NCBI GenBank assembly: GCA_946965045.2
Contig: OX337228.1
Span: 2,604,001-2,668,000 of the forward strand
Direction: 5' to 3'
DNA length: 64,000 nucleotides
Source of the DNA: Epithemia pelagica
Taxonomy: Eukaryota; Bacillariophyta; Bacillariophyceae; Surirellales; Surirellaceae
The notes under the pieces were generated by a model, which did no database searches, was not told where the DNA came from, and was given only the letters and a program-made list of their open reading frames with translations. The stretch's first letter is position 1; each line of letters starts with the position of its first letter. Positions 1 through 9,329 of the stretch are shown here, piece by piece. Both the position numbers and the translations under genes were made by a program.

Positions 1-179
1 AATTGTGTGCTCCTCACGTTCGAAGTCTGAGGAGAATGACTGAGCTGGGACGTGCAGGCTTGATGGGGGAACGCCTGGCGGGTGGCTTGCGCGCTCTAGC
101 CATCTGCTCAGAGAACTAAGAGTTCCACCTGCGAGACACACCAACCCAGTACAAACAAAGAAATTGACCTACTCCTCTA
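1..179. repeat. Terminal direct repeat of YR retrotransposon (left copy)
   Basis: This copy matches 7,538-7,717 almost base for base. The visible difference is a run of five versus six G at about 65-69. A shorter duplication of the block beginning GACACACCAACCCAGT follows at 180-208, giving a split or nested repeat arrangement. The repeat may continue outside the window. Confidence 0.9.
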
Positions 180-446
180 AGACACACCAACCCAGTACAA
201 ACAACGAAGGGACCCTGCGAACACACACTGTGCGTGTGTCCCTTCGGTGTTCTCTTGAGGTCCGCACAGTTCTGCTAGTGCTAGACTGACTGGATGTTCT
301 AGGTGACATAGTCAGACTAGAGGGTGTGAGATATCTTAGTAGAGCTAGGGATCCTAGGAAGATATCGCACATGTGCCGAAAGGCCACAAGAACCGATGGC
401 TCCACACCATCAATGTGAGTGGCCGGAAGTGGGCGAGTGAGGAGAG
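180..446. other. Non-coding 3' region of the YR element
   Basis: This stretch lies between the recombinase stop codon (447, minus strand) and the left terminal repeat. It contains a second partial copy of the terminal repeat at 180-208 and a palindrome-rich patch around 330-370 with two GATATC sites flanking TAGGGATCCTA. I see no coding potential. It is likely the complementary/terminal region used in circle formation by YR retroelements, which is an inference from the family. Confidence 0.4.
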
Positions 447-1841
447 TTAGAAGGCGATCCGAAGTTGGCTGGTGAAGGCGGCGAATGGAACTGGGCCATC
501 TAATGTGGTTTCTTCGGGTGATTCCATGGCTGCTTCGGTGTTGAGTTGGAGTGGTATGGAATTGTCGGTGGATGTGTCGCCGTTTTGAAGACTGTGGGTG
601 TGAGTGTGGTCGTGACGAACGGGAGGGGCGAGGCGAGCACCGTCGGAGTGTCGATAGTCTAATGTTGTGAGCATTAGTTTTGAGAGATTGGAGGTCCACT
701 CGAGGACTTGGGGGCGGATGTAGCGCATGAATGCGCTACTGCTCCATCGGCCGAGAATCATGATTTTCATGATCGATGCATTGGCGAGGAAAAGAGCCAT
801 CGCGGCTCCGGATCGGATGGAGTGGGTACCGATGTCTTGGGGGTTGTAGCCGAACGCTTCTTTTCCGCCACCTGACGCGCAGGTTGTTCTGAGAAGATTG
901 CGGACGTCTTCTTGACGGATGAAGCGAGGGCGAGGGCGTTTGGTCGGGGAGGACGAGGTTGGTGGTGGGAACCAACAATTCACCGGTGTGGAAGGCGGGG
1001 CCTTCGGGTGGTTGATGAGGATGCGACGTACGATCTTGCCCCAGATGAGGACGGGGTCAAGGATGGGGTCGGAGGTGCGGCTCTGGGTACGAGTTTCATG
1101 TTTCTTGTTGTTTTTCTGGTCTTCGAAAGTGATGGATACGAAGTGGGCTTCGGTTTCGAAGGTTGGGTCTAGTGGATCGATGCGAGAGCGTTTGTCGTCG
1201 TTTCTTGTGAAGACGATGTTGCCGATGCAGAGGAGTTTCGTCTTGCCGCGATGTGGGACGGTTGTGTACTCGCATGATCGCATGGCGACGAAAAATCCAC
1301 CGCAAGCGAGTTCTGCAGTACAGGCGGCGAAAGAGGTGTCGTCGTAGGGGATGCGGAAGGTGATTGGTTTGGGTTTGGAGGATGGGGAGGGGCGGTGGGT
1401 GTCGTTCCACATCCAGAGGAGGTGTTTTGGGGTGGCGGCTTTTTCGCGTTTTTCCGGTGGGTCGAGGTTGGACCATGCTCGTTTGAGCGAGCTGACCAGG
1501 GGATGGAGGGTCGACTGGTCTTGTCCGTGACAGGGGCTTGACCGGTCGTGATCCCTGAAGACCGCCACCAGGTGGCTAACGGCTTGCGTGAGAGGGCCTG
1601 CGCGAAGAGGTTCCTCTCGTCCCTGCGTCCAGTGGGCCTCACGGAGTCGTTGGAGGAAGCTGCAGACAATGGCGGCTCGATGGTTGTGGGATGGGATGGA
1701 GTCGAGGAACTGGTCGTTGGAGAATCCGATGGAGGAGAGGAATTCGTCCCAGCGGCGCCAGGTTCGGTCTCGGTCTTGGTGGCAGCCTTCTGTTTTTCCG
1801 AAGAAGATTCGGGAGATCTCGGAGCGACGGAGGAGATCCAA
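447..1841 (-). CDS. Tyrosine recombinase of YR retrotransposon
   Basis: A 464-residue open frame of the phage-integrase type. It would integrate the circular cDNA intermediate by strand exchange through a covalent tyrosine. Visible catalytic signature: the first Arg in a GGFFVAMRSCEY block near residue 190, then HSIRSG (H-x-x-R), then LGRW about 25 residues on, and the Tyr of FMRYIRP a few residues later. This R-H-R-W-Y set looks intact. A Ser/Thr-rich tail follows. It is frame-shifted relative to the RT/RNase H frame and overlaps its 3' end, as is common in DIRS-like elements. The element's other breaks mean expression is uncertain. Confidence 0.85.
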   Translation of the reverse strand: MDLLRRSEISRIFFGKTEGCHQDRDRTWRRWDEFLSSIGFSNDQFLDSIPSHNHRAAIVCSFLQRLREAHWTQGREEPLRAGPLTQAVSHLVAVFRDHDRSSPCHGQDQSTLHPLVSSLKRAWSNLDPPEKREKAATPKHLLWMWNDTHRPSPSSKPKPITFRIPYDDTSFAACTAELACGGFFVAMRSCEYTTVPHRGKTKLLCIGNIVFTRNDDKRSRIDPLDPTFETEAHFVSITFEDQKNNKKHETRTQSRTSDPILDPVLIWGKIVRRILINHPKAPPSTPVNCWFPPPTSSSPTKRPRPRFIRQEDVRNLLRTTCASGGGKEAFGYNPQDIGTHSIRSGAAMALFLANASIMKIMILGRWSSSAFMRYIRPQVLEWTSNLSKLMLTTLDYRHSDGARLAPPVRHDHTHTHSLQNGDTSTDNSIPLQLNTEAAMESPEETTLDGPVPFAAFTSQLRIAF

Positions 1842-2983
1842 GACGAGATTTCTTTGGGGAGCTGTCTGATGCGAAAATGGTGAGGAATCTGTGATCGGTA
1901 AGAGTCGTGCAGAAAGGTGGTGAGAGAAGCGTCGTCGAGGTCAAAGCAACGTGAGAGGATGTCTGCGACGTTGTTGTCGCGTCCTGGGATGTGTTCGGCC
2001 TGTAAGGCGAATTTGTGCTCGAGTGTAAGGGAGGCGAGTTTGTGTGCGACTTTGGCATGGAGGGGCTTCGAGGAGCCGAAGGACGATTTGTGGAGCCATC
2101 CGACAGCGGAGCTGTTGTCGGAGAGGCAGAGGGCGGAATCGTCGGGTTGGATGATTGCTTGGGAGCAGTCAATCCAGAGGGTAACCACGATGGCAATGAA
2201 CTCGAATAGGTTGTTGAGGTGGAGTTTAGCAGGTGGTTTGTTGTTGGGTTGTTTCGATGCTTCGATGCTTCCGGGGAGGAAGCCCGCGGCGAATTGTTGT
2301 GGGTCGATCTGGAGTCGCCAGGCGAGTCCAGAGCGAACGGAAAAACCTCCGAGGCCGGTTGGACAAGAGTCGGAGAGGAGGAGGTGGTTGGGACGACGTG
2401 TCGTGAGGAGGTTGAGTGAGATGCCCTCGTTGGAGTATTTGAGTAAGGTAGGCCAAAATTCCAGGTCGGAAATGACTGCTGGTGGGAAGGAATATCGGTA
2501 CCATGGAGGGGGTTTGTCACGAGAGTGGCAACGATTGGAGGACGTTTCGCGTGAATGGTCGCCTGAGGTTTGGGAGGCTTTGAATTTTCGGTCGATGGAC
2601 GTTTTGAATTCGTGAAGCCGGTTGAGCCAGTAGCCTGAAAGGGGAATGCCTTTGATGGAATGTTGGAGGCGGCCTATGAGACTGCTGAGGTCGTCATAGG
2701 TCGTTTTACGAGAGGCGATGGCGGATCGAACGGCTTTGACCCAATTGAGATATTTGTCGTCGGGAAGACGGAGGAGGAGTCGACGGGTGTCAAGGATCCA
2801 TCCTAGGACGCGTTGGGTTTCGCTGGGGGAGCCTTCTGCTGTGAGTTTGCTGGTTTCCAACATCTTGCAACGGAGAGTGGGTTCATCTGGCGCCACTGGT
2901 CGGGAGAGGAGGTGGACAGCGAGGGGAACGATGTTTGGGGCCCAGGCGAGATGTTCTTCTTTGTCGAGGAAGGTTTGTATCAT
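1169..2983 (-). CDS. RT C-terminal part and RNase H of YR retrotransposon
   Basis: The frame continues the reverse transcriptase after an in-frame TGA at 3,017-3,019. Near its start it carries the RT motif C as HDVFLDDM (F-L-D-D). RNase H motifs follow in order: SDSCPTGLGGF (first Asp), the Glu in LFEFIAI, LCLSDNSSAVGWL (Asp), and PGRDNNVADILSR (last Asp), ending near position 2,000. The rest of the open frame, from about 1,840 down to 1,169, overlaps the recombinase in another frame and is low-complexity, so I regard it as a shadow rather than protein. Coding probably stops near the recombinase start. Confidence 0.75.
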   Translation of the reverse strand: MIQTFLDKEEHLAWAPNIVPLAVHLLSRPVAPDEPTLRCKMLETSKLTAEGSPSETQRVLGWILDTRRLLLRLPDDKYLNWVKAVRSAIASRKTTYDDLSSLIGRLQHSIKGIPLSGYWLNRLHEFKTSIDRKFKASQTSGDHSRETSSNRCHSRDKPPPWYRYSFPPAVISDLEFWPTLLKYSNEGISLNLLTTRRPNHLLLSDSCPTGLGGFSVRSGLAWRLQIDPQQFAAGFLPGSIEASKQPNNKPPAKLHLNNLFEFIAIVVTLWIDCSQAIIQPDDSALCLSDNSSAVGWLHKSSFGSSKPLHAKVAHKLASLTLEHKFALQAEHIPGRDNNVADILSRCFDLDDASLTTFLHDSYRSQIPHHFRIRQLPKEISSWISSVAPRSPESSSEKQKAATKTETEPGAAGTNSSPPSDSPTTSSSTPSHPTTIEPPLSAASSNDSVRPTGRRDERNLFAQALSRKPLATWWRSSGITTGQAPVTDKTSRPSIPWSARSNEHGPTSTHRKNAKKPPPQNTSSGCGTTPTAPPHPPNPNQSPSASPTTTPLSPPVLQNSLAVDFSSPCDHASTQPSHIAARRNSSASATSSSQETTTNALASIH

Positions 2984-3016
2984 GTCGTCGAGAAAGACGT
3001 CATGAAACCCATGGGG

Positions 3017-4639
3017 TCAAGGTGGAATGAAGACACCGAGGGGGCGGCCTTGGCCGAAGGGGATGTCCAAGGGAAGGCGACGGGGAGGGCCAACTTCCGA
3101 TTGTTGAGGGGAGTGACAGTGGGAGGGATCCCAATCTTGGAAGTCGGCGATGTCATTGCAGAGGTCTGTGCACATTTCAGTGGTGACGCAGAATTCTGCG
3201 GGGTTGGCCATACCGCCGAAGGTGAGACGGAGTCCTATGTGACAGAAGTCGCCGGAGGGATCGATAGTGAAGCAGCGTGCGGCGACGTCGCCATCACCAG
3301 TGATGCGTCTGTAGGCTGATGCCCAGTCAAATTTGCAAATGAAAATAGACTTTCGTGGGTAGTGGAGCCGAAGGGACACTATTTGGTGGGTGAGACGATC
3401 GAGGCAGTGGCCGTAAACTAGATCGATAAGTCCTTTAGGGTCTATTATGTCGTTTAGGGATGGACAATAGCCGAAGGAGAAGGTTTGATCGTGAGTAAGG
3501 CGATCTTTTGGAATAAGTTCACCGCGTTCATCTATGCCAAATTGGTGAGCTACACCGAGGGGGCTGATGCGGCCTTTTTGGATTCGCCGAGCGCAGTCGA
3601 ATGTAATCGGGAGAGAGTAGCCACGAGAGGAGTCCTTTCGGATGACTTTGTTGATGGCGGCGGGGTTTTTCTTCCCTGAGGCGTGATTGCCGTATTCAAT
3701 CATGGCTTTGTTTTTGCGAAGTCTGGTGGGTTCGAATTCCTCGGCGAGAAGAGGGAAAGTAACTCCTTTAGAGAGTTGGTGAAGGAACCGAGGCCAGAAT
3801 GGGTGATGGCTGAGGAGAGGTTCGAGGGTGGAAGGGGCGCGAAACTCGGAGCCTGGACTGATGATAGAGCCTGGGTGGGCGTATATCAATGATTGGAGGT
3901 TGAAGGCGTAAGAGGCTATCAGATTGGAGTTGGCTAGGGCGTTTTGTTTACCGATAGTAGCGTCGGAGATAGGATAGAGAAAGGGTGAACCCTTGGGGGT
4001 GGGAGGGATATCCGAAGAAATTGACTGTAGGACGTTGAGAGAGAGAGGACGTGTTGGTTTTGAGAGACGAGGGGGGAAGATTTGAAAGTCAAAGAGCTTC
4101 GATATCTCGTGGGGGAGGTAGGAGGAATAATCGCCAAGAAGAGGAGGAATACGGAACTTACCGAGCATCTTGGAGTGACCTGATAGGGCGGAGTCAAGGC
4201 GACAAAGGTTGCGTTCTAGGGGTTTTCCAGAGAGTTCATGCCCGAGAATTGCTGAAGCACTGCCTGGGAGAGAGGATGAAGGGGAAGAAGAGGACGATAC
4301 TGGAGGCAATTGGGGGTCAAATCTGGTGGTCTGGAAAGAGGATGGAGGGGCAAAGGAGACGGATGGGGCTCTGGGAGTCTTGGGAGGGAAAACTGCATTG
4401 GAAATGTCCGAGAAAGGGGAGGGATCAATGCTGAGTTGACGAGAAGAGTGGGAGAAGAGGATGGGATCCTTGCCTTTGGGGATGGGAAGATTTTGTGATG
4501 CCGAGGGTGGGATTGGAGGGGTCGAGGCATGAGGACGTGTTTGGTGGGTGGACTGTTTGGTCGATGAGAGGGGGAAGGGTGAAATGGGAGATGGGACAGT
4601 CGGGGTAGGGACAGAGAGAGCAAACAGTCCGGTTTGGCG
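3017..4639 (-). CDS. Reverse transcriptase N-terminal part of YR retrotransposon
   Basis: The frame is open from just after a TGA at 4,640-4,642 (the gag stop) to a TGA at 3,017-3,019. There is no convincing ATG, and it is in the same frame as the 3' part of gag. The first ~140 codons are Pro/Ser-rich. RT motif A is seen as KFDWASAYRRI and motif B as LTFGGMANPAEF. Motif C lies beyond the TGA. This is the palm domain that copies element RNA into cDNA. Synthesis would need read-through of the gag stop, or re-initiation, or this copy is dead. Confidence 0.75.
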   Translation of the reverse strand, partial: RQTGLFALSVPTPTVPSPISPFPLSSTKQSTHQTRPHASTPPIPPSASQNLPIPKGKDPILFSHSSRQLSIDPSPFSDISNAVFPPKTPRAPSVSFAPPSSFQTTRFDPQLPPVSSSSSPSSSLPGSASAILGHELSGKPLERNLCRLDSALSGHSKMLGKFRIPPLLGDYSSYLPHEISKLFDFQIFPPRLSKPTRPLSLNVLQSISSDIPPTPKGSPFLYPISDATIGKQNALANSNLIASYAFNLQSLIYAHPGSIISPGSEFRAPSTLEPLLSHHPFWPRFLHQLSKGVTFPLLAEEFEPTRLRKNKAMIEYGNHASGKKNPAAINKVIRKDSSRGYSLPITFDCARRIQKGRISPLGVAHQFGIDERGELIPKDRLTHDQTFSFGYCPSLNDIIDPKGLIDLVYGHCLDRLTHQIVSLRLHYPRKSIFICKFDWASAYRRITGDGDVAARCFTIDPSGDFCHIGLRLTFGGMANPAEFCVTTEMCTDLCNDIADFQDWDPSHCHSPQQSEVGPPRRLPLDIPFGQGRPLGVFIPP

Positions 4640-6709
4640 TCAAGATTGGGATGAATAGGTGGAGGAGTAGAACTCGTTCATCGCCTCTGTCTTGTTGTGT
4701 GACGCTGGATCGTCATGGCAGAAGGTACAAGAGGATCCTTTCTTGCATTTTCCTGTGGAAAAGAGGAGGTTGCAAAAGGGGATATCTTTTTCGCCTTTCC
4801 GAATCTTGGGGATGTTAGATAGAACGGAACGAGTGAAAGTGCGACGGTAGTCGCGATTGCTCGGGAGTTTCCATTCGGAAGGGGGCGAGAAAGTACTCGG
4901 TGTAACCTTGGAGGACGAAGATCTGGTCGAAGTCGAAGTGGATGAGTTGTTGGTGTTGGGACGTTTGGAGGAGGGAGTTTCCGAGGGAGGGGAAGGAGAG
5001 GAACGTTTGCGGTCGGAGGAGTGTTCGAATTTCTCCTTAAATTTGGCTTCGAGGTATGCTGGGAGACGGCCCATGGGAATGTCGTTTTCGACAGCGAAGA
5101 TGATATAGTCGAAGTGATTTATGGTGTCTTGAAAATTGATCGAACGGACATCTGTGGGGTTATTGAGATTGGAGATGAAACGTTGAAGACCTCGATCAAC
5201 CATAAAAAGGACTTGGGCAAACCAGCGACCATCTTGGGAGGTTTGGTTGTTGGCTATATAAGCGGATTTGTGGTGATAGAAATGATTGAGGACGCGAAGA
5301 ATTTGGGTAGCGAGGAAGCATTTCTCACCGAACAAACCTTTGACTAGGCACCAAAAGGAGCGAAGTTGAGCTTCAAATTCTGTGTCGACTCGGGGGAAGT
5401 GGAGATTATGATCGGAGTAGATACCTTGGAGATCGACGGATTTGAAGTCGTTTATATGATGGATACTGGCTTCATGAATCTTCTGACGAATACCACGGTC
5501 TAAGGCATTGGAGTTGTCTAGACCAGGAATGGCATGAGGGTCGAAAGAAAATGGAGAGAAACCTCCTGGACAAGCTTCGTTCTTCCATCGAATGCCGAAT
5601 CGTTGGATGATTGGGACTTGGCCAAAAATGAGGGAACATGGGTTGTCAAGAGGGGAAAAGACCTCGGCCATGAGGGTCTCGTAAAACGTTGTGGTATTCT
5701 TCAGTTTCCAAAGTTTCTTGACGATCGGGGAGAGTTCGGACGGGAGATCTTCGTCGTAGGAAGTGATGGAGGCGAGTTTGAGATTCTGTTGGAAAACCTG
5801 AGCTATGTCACGGAAGAGGCTCTTGGAGGAAGGAGTGGTCAAATCATCTTCGTCAGTTTTTGAATTAGAACGAAGAGCAGAGACGGTCTCTTTCATCATG
5901 AGGAACTCAGGGGAGACATAGAAAATGTTGCCAGCGTCATCAGTAGTACGAACTTTTCCGGAATTGAGATCTTGAGAGGAAGAAGGAAGGGAAGAACCTT
6001 GGGAAGAGGAACGAGACGTCTTAGAGATCGAGGCCGGAGCTGATTTGGAATGAGACAAGCGAGGGGGAGAAGCTAGATGCTCAGGGAAGTTGATCTTCCG
6101 ATGAGAATGGAAGGCTGAAATCGCTTGAGGAAAGTTCAAAGGTCTTGAGGGAACAAGAGGGGTAATCAGTCGGGGATTGTGGTGAATCACCCAAAGGAAG
6201 CGGAAGATCTTACGGAAGGGCTTGAAGAGTTGGTGGTCCCAGCTAAGGCTTGGAGGGGGTGAATCTTCCGAGGGAGGGGGAAGGGAAATCAACCATTGGA
6301 TCAAGATATGATGAAAAAGGAAGGAGCATGTAGACGAGGCCGTGGGAATTCGATGTTTGGAGTGGAAGGAAAGGATCGAATCGGGAGGGCGAGGTTGAGA
6401 GATGTCTAGATAGTCAATGAGGAAGCCGGAAATGAAGGGAGGAAGAAGAATCAAGCTGCAGCAACCAAAGTTGTGAATCAACGAGTTGGCATCTTCGGAA
6501 GAAGGAGGAGCAAGAGATTCAAACTTGTCTTCGTTGAAGCGGAACTTCAAGGAGGCTTGGGGGTCTTCGTCAGGGATCGTTTGGACGCAAGCGTCGAAGA
6601 TTTCCTTGAACGAACAAACGAACGTTGGACCATTGGCGAAGGGGGAGAAGATCATCGAGATCAGAAGGGACAATCGAGAAGGGGGGACAATCGAAGGAAG
6701 AGTGATCAA
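4640..6709 (-). CDS. Gag-like protein, C-terminal part with CCCH zinc finger
   Basis: A ~690-codon frame starting without an ATG (first codon TTG). Its beginning overlaps the previous gag frame, so it is probably the frameshifted continuation of one gag ORF. Near the C-terminus there is a C-x8-C-x5-C-x3-H zinc finger (starting at FCNLLFSTGKC), suited to RNA binding. The preceding ~150 residues are Ser/Thr-rich. The central part has no family I recognise. Assignment as gag rests on position upstream of RT and on the nucleic-acid-binding finger. Confidence 0.6.
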   Translation of the reverse strand: MITLPSIVPPSRLSLLISMIFSPFANGPTFVCSFKEIFDACVQTIPDEDPQASLKFRFNEDKFESLAPPSSEDANSLIHNFGCCSLILLPPFISGFLIDYLDISQPRPPDSILSFHSKHRIPTASSTCSFLFHHILIQWLISLPPPSEDSPPPSLSWDHQLFKPFRKIFRFLWVIHHNPRLITPLVPSRPLNFPQAISAFHSHRKINFPEHLASPPRLSHSKSAPASISKTSRSSSQGSSLPSSSQDLNSGKVRTTDDAGNIFYVSPEFLMMKETVSALRSNSKTDEDDLTTPSSKSLFRDIAQVFQQNLKLASITSYDEDLPSELSPIVKKLWKLKNTTTFYETLMAEVFSPLDNPCSLIFGQVPIIQRFGIRWKNEACPGGFSPFSFDPHAIPGLDNSNALDRGIRQKIHEASIHHINDFKSVDLQGIYSDHNLHFPRVDTEFEAQLRSFWCLVKGLFGEKCFLATQILRVLNHFYHHKSAYIANNQTSQDGRWFAQVLFMVDRGLQRFISNLNNPTDVRSINFQDTINHFDYIIFAVENDIPMGRLPAYLEAKFKEKFEHSSDRKRSSPSPPSETPSSKRPNTNNSSTSTSTRSSSSKVTPSTFSPPSEWKLPSNRDYRRTFTRSVLSNIPKIRKGEKDIPFCNLLFSTGKCKKGSSCTFCHDDPASHNKTEAMNEFYSSTYSSQS

Positions 6710-7454
6710 GAGCTAAGAATTCGAGGGAAGGATTGGCAACGGTTCCGGAATCGGGATTCAGAATCATATTGTGGATGACTGAGGGGGATTTGGAACGGGA
6801 GCAACCAAGAAAAGCTGAAGCAAATGATTTCGTCTTCGTGGCAAGCCAGGAGTGGAGATCGTCAGGACAGATCGCATTGGCAAAGGATTGTTGGAGAGTA
6901 TCCCATTTTGAAGGGTCACGCGAGATCTCGAGGTGGAAGGAAGTTGAAAAGGCGTCACACCAGTCCGTGGGAGGAATGGAGGAGAGGCGGTTGACAACAT
7001 TGTCAAAACGATCGTTCTCCTTGGGGGGAAAGTCCGGGAGGAGGAACATGGCGAATCGGCGATCCAACAAGGAGGAGAGGAAAGGAGAAGTATGATTGCT
7101 AAAGGAAGCGGGATCAACTTCGTCTCCGTTACCAGTACCGTCGGTATTGGAATCCTTGGAGTGGGAAGGAGGGTTCTTCTTCTTGGAGGAAGCGGGTTTC
7201 TTGGAACCGGAGTCATCGTTGGTGGTGGGGTGGCCTTCGGGGGAGAGGTTACCATCAGCGTCAAGGACTTGAACAAAGTCATCATCGGGAGGAAGAGGAT
7301 CCTCGAGACGAGCTTGAAATGGATCCTGGCGCAGCGAAGGGTGATTCGGGTTAGGAAGACCACCGAACAAAGAACGAAGGTTGCGAAAGGTCGCGCGAGA
7401 GTTCTCATCAGAACAACGGGAAGGGGACGGGATAGAGTTGTCGGGAATCGTCAT
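6570..7454 (-). CDS. Gag-like protein, N-terminal part
   Basis: A 294-residue frame starting with an ATG 84 bp inside the right terminal repeat. It is acidic and Pro/Ser/Asp-rich at first, then has a folded-looking segment (FAMFLLPDFPPKENDRFDNVV). The frame stops at 6,570, but sense-like sequence resumes in the next frame near 6,640. I infer a single-nucleotide indel, or less likely a programmed frameshift, joining it to the CCCH-finger part. Confidence 0.55.
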   Translation of the reverse strand: MTIPDNSIPSPSRCSDENSRATFRNLRSLFGGLPNPNHPSLRQDPFQARLEDPLPPDDDFVQVLDADGNLSPEGHPTTNDDSGSKKPASSKKKNPPSHSKDSNTDGTGNGDEVDPASFSNHTSPFLSSLLDRRFAMFLLPDFPPKENDRFDNVVNRLSSIPPTDWCDAFSTSFHLEISRDPSKWDTLQQSFANAICPDDLHSWLATKTKSFASAFLGCSRSKSPSVIHNMILNPDSGTVANPSLEFLALDHSSFDCPPFSIVPSDLDDLLPLRQWSNVRLFVQGNLRRLRPNDP

Positions 7455-7537
7455 GGTGAAGAGCCTAGGAAGTTTTTAAAGCTAGAGAACTTTACAGGAC
7501 CTTCTCGGAGACTGGTTGCTGAAAAGCTCGTTCCAAG

Positions 7538-7717
7538 AATTGTGTGCTCCTCACGTTCGAAGTCTGAGGAGAATGACTGAGCTGGGACGTGCAGGCTTGA
7601 TGGGGGGAACGCCTGGCGGGTGGCTTGCGCGCTCTAGCCATCTGCTCAGAGAACTAAGAGTTCCACCTGCGAGACACACCAACCCAGTACAAACAAAGAA
7701 ATTGACCTACTCCTCTA
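7538..7717. repeat. Terminal direct repeat of YR retrotransposon (right copy)
   Basis: The 180-bp match to positions 1-179 lies immediately 5' of the minus-strand gag start. Just outside it, at about 7,725-7,753, a degenerate second copy of the AAAGAAATTGACCTACT block occurs. Such short outer repeats fit split direct repeats of PAT/Ngaro elements. Confidence 0.9.
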
Positions 7718-7866
7718 GCCAACAAAGAGAAAGAAATTGACCTACTTATCTAGTAGAGGCACTACATACTCGGCGCTAGGCATTACCCCCAAGCAGGTGT
7801 GAGTCCTGGTCGCACATAGGTCGTACCTAAAGGTGCACATCGTGCATTCAATCACGCGTGACCTGG

Positions 7867-8594
7867 GATACTCGGTATTTTCTGTGGACGAGCTACAAAC
7901 ATAGACAAACCTCCACAAACTGTAGGTCGCATAGACATTTTGTTGTTGTACTGTACATATTATTACAGTTATAAAACGTTAATTTATAATACCCTCTTTG
8001 CGGCCTTGCGCATTGTAAATGAATGTTGACATTTGTTGAGCGTGCCGGAGACCTAAGTAGACAAATGGACACTTCTAAGTAGGAATATTAGGCCCCAGTT
8101 TTTGGCGACATCTCAGTCCCGAGTGTAACAAAGAGCCAGTCACAGTTTACAACAACAGAGACGGAATGAAATTTCGCATCGACAAATCCACAAATCCACA
8201 AATCCACAAATCCACAAATCCACAAATCCACAAATCCACAAATCCACAAATCCACAAATCCACAAATCCACAAATCCACAAATCCACAAATCCACAAATC
8301 CACAAATCCACAAATCCACAAATCCACAAATCCACAAATCCACAAATCCACAAATCCACAAATCCACAAATCCACAAATCCACAAATCCACAAATCCACA
8401 AATCCACAAATCCACAAATCCACAAATCCACAAATCCACAAATCCACAAATCCACAAATCCACAAATCCACAAATCCACAAATCCACAAATCCACAAATC
8501 CACAAATCCACAAATCCACAAATCCACAAATCCACAAACGACGCAACAACACAAATCACGCAACAACACAAATCACGCAACAATCAAACAACTC
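7867..8594. repeat. Left inverted arm of foldback element
   Basis: This is the reverse complement of about 9,990-10,541, apart from the number of internal 8-bp repeats. The inner part, after the minisatellite, holds several ACGCAACAACACAAA-like units that are also found inverted on the right arm. Confidence 0.85.
8182..8538. repeat. 8-bp minisatellite AAATCCAC, about 44 copies
   Basis: A perfect head-to-tail array of AAATCCAC. Because 8 is not a multiple of 3, every frame reads an 8-residue peptide repeat (for example STNPQIHK or DLWICGFV) with no stop, which creates spurious long open frames on both strands. The same repeat in opposite orientation forms the right arm array with fewer copies. 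Confidence 0.98.
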
Positions 8595-8670
8595 ATTGTC
8601 TTGTTGTTGTTCCTTTGTGGTTCCACGAAATGGTGGTCTTCATCCTCCTCCTCCTGGATGGTTTGGTTGG

Positions 8671-8678
8671 GTTCATTG
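8671..8678. repeat. 8-bp target-site duplication, left copy
   Basis: GTTCATTG immediately precedes the TIR of the nested hAT derivative. The second copy is at 9,541-9,548. Confidence 0.85.
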
Positions 8679-8814
8679 TTGAGCTGTGTCCAGCGTCAAG
8701 CGCTTGAGGAGCTCCAGCACAGATAGGGTGTTGCTTGAGAACTCAAGCTCAAGCACCCAGACTACGGGAAAGTCCCAAAACGTCCTCATTCATCTGCCTT
8801 CACACCTTTCCAAA

Positions 8815-8976
8815 ATGGCCGAGAACTCCAGTGATGATGAGAATGAGTCATCATACCATCCAGATGATGATAATGATGAACAAGTGTCCGAAGAGGACCT
8901 AATAGCAGATGACAGTGATGATGGTCAGAAAAGTAAAATGTCGAGTTTGAAGTCAGTGACATGCTGTGAGAAATGA
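8815..8976 (+). pseudogene. Acidic N-terminal remnant in hAT derivative
   Basis: A short frame beginning MAENSSDDENES, very rich in Asp/Glu/Ser, ending just after the start of the next frame. Together with the following frame it looks like the fused ends of an internally deleted transposase gene. No domain can be assigned. Confidence 0.35.
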
Positions 8977-9329
8977 TGGATGACGAAGAGGATGACAATG
9001 GAGAGTCCAGGAAGAGGTATAGTGGAGGGGTATCCTATGCTACCATCTGCCATCTTGAAATTGACAAGTTCTGTACAACGGCAGGACTGAAAATGTACTA
9101 CGTGAACAAGGCTGGGAAGAAAGTTGCACAAGATCCTTTGCTCTCTTGGAAAGGAAAGGCAAGTGAGTTTCCCAATATTTGGCGACTTGCTCTGAAGTAT
9201 CTTGCCATGCCGGCAACAGCAGCCTCCTCTGAACGGGCATTCAGTATTGCTGGCCTGATAATCACGCCAAAACAATCATCCTTCGATCCTTCAACAGTTT
9301 CTGATCTCCATTTTTGGCGTGAGAACTAG
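8973..9329 (+). pseudogene. hAT transposase C-terminal dimerisation fragment
   Basis: A 118-residue frame containing the hAT family C-terminal signature: a Trp-x-Phe-Pro-like segment (SEFPNIWRLALKYL) followed by AMPATAASSERAFSIAG. This is the conserved P-A-[ST]-x-x-S-E-R-x-F-S block of the dimerisation domain. The RNase H-like catalytic core and the zinc finger are absent. The remnant cannot catalyse transposition but could still dimerise with a full-length transposase. Confidence 0.8.

Larger units (their letters stand above)
1..7717 (-). mobile_element. Tyrosine-recombinase (DIRS/PAT/Ngaro-like) retrotransposon
   Basis: All coding regions lie on the minus strand in the order gag-like, reverse transcriptase, RNase H, tyrosine recombinase. 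The presence of a tyrosine recombinase and absence of a DDE integrase places it among YR retrotransposons. Near-identical direct repeats of ~180 bp lie at 1-179 and 7,538-7,717, as in the split-direct-repeat PAT/Ngaro groups rather than the inverted termini of DIRS-1. I see no methyltransferase domain. The left end may extend beyond the window, because the repeat begins at base 1. The coding region is interrupted by one probable frameshift in gag and by two in-frame TGA codons, so this copy is probably inactive unless recoding occurs. Confidence 0.85.

Noticed and set aside
1917-2615. 232-codon plus-strand frame
   Set aside because: Antisense of the RT/RNase H region.
8182-8538. CRISPR-like array
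   Set aside because: Perfect tandem 8-bp repeats without spacers in a eukaryotic transposon.
8088-8726. Long open frames encoding DLWICGFV or STNPQIHK repeats
   Set aside because: Products of the 8-bp minisatellite, which is open in all six frames; not genes. The same holds at 9,847-10,320.
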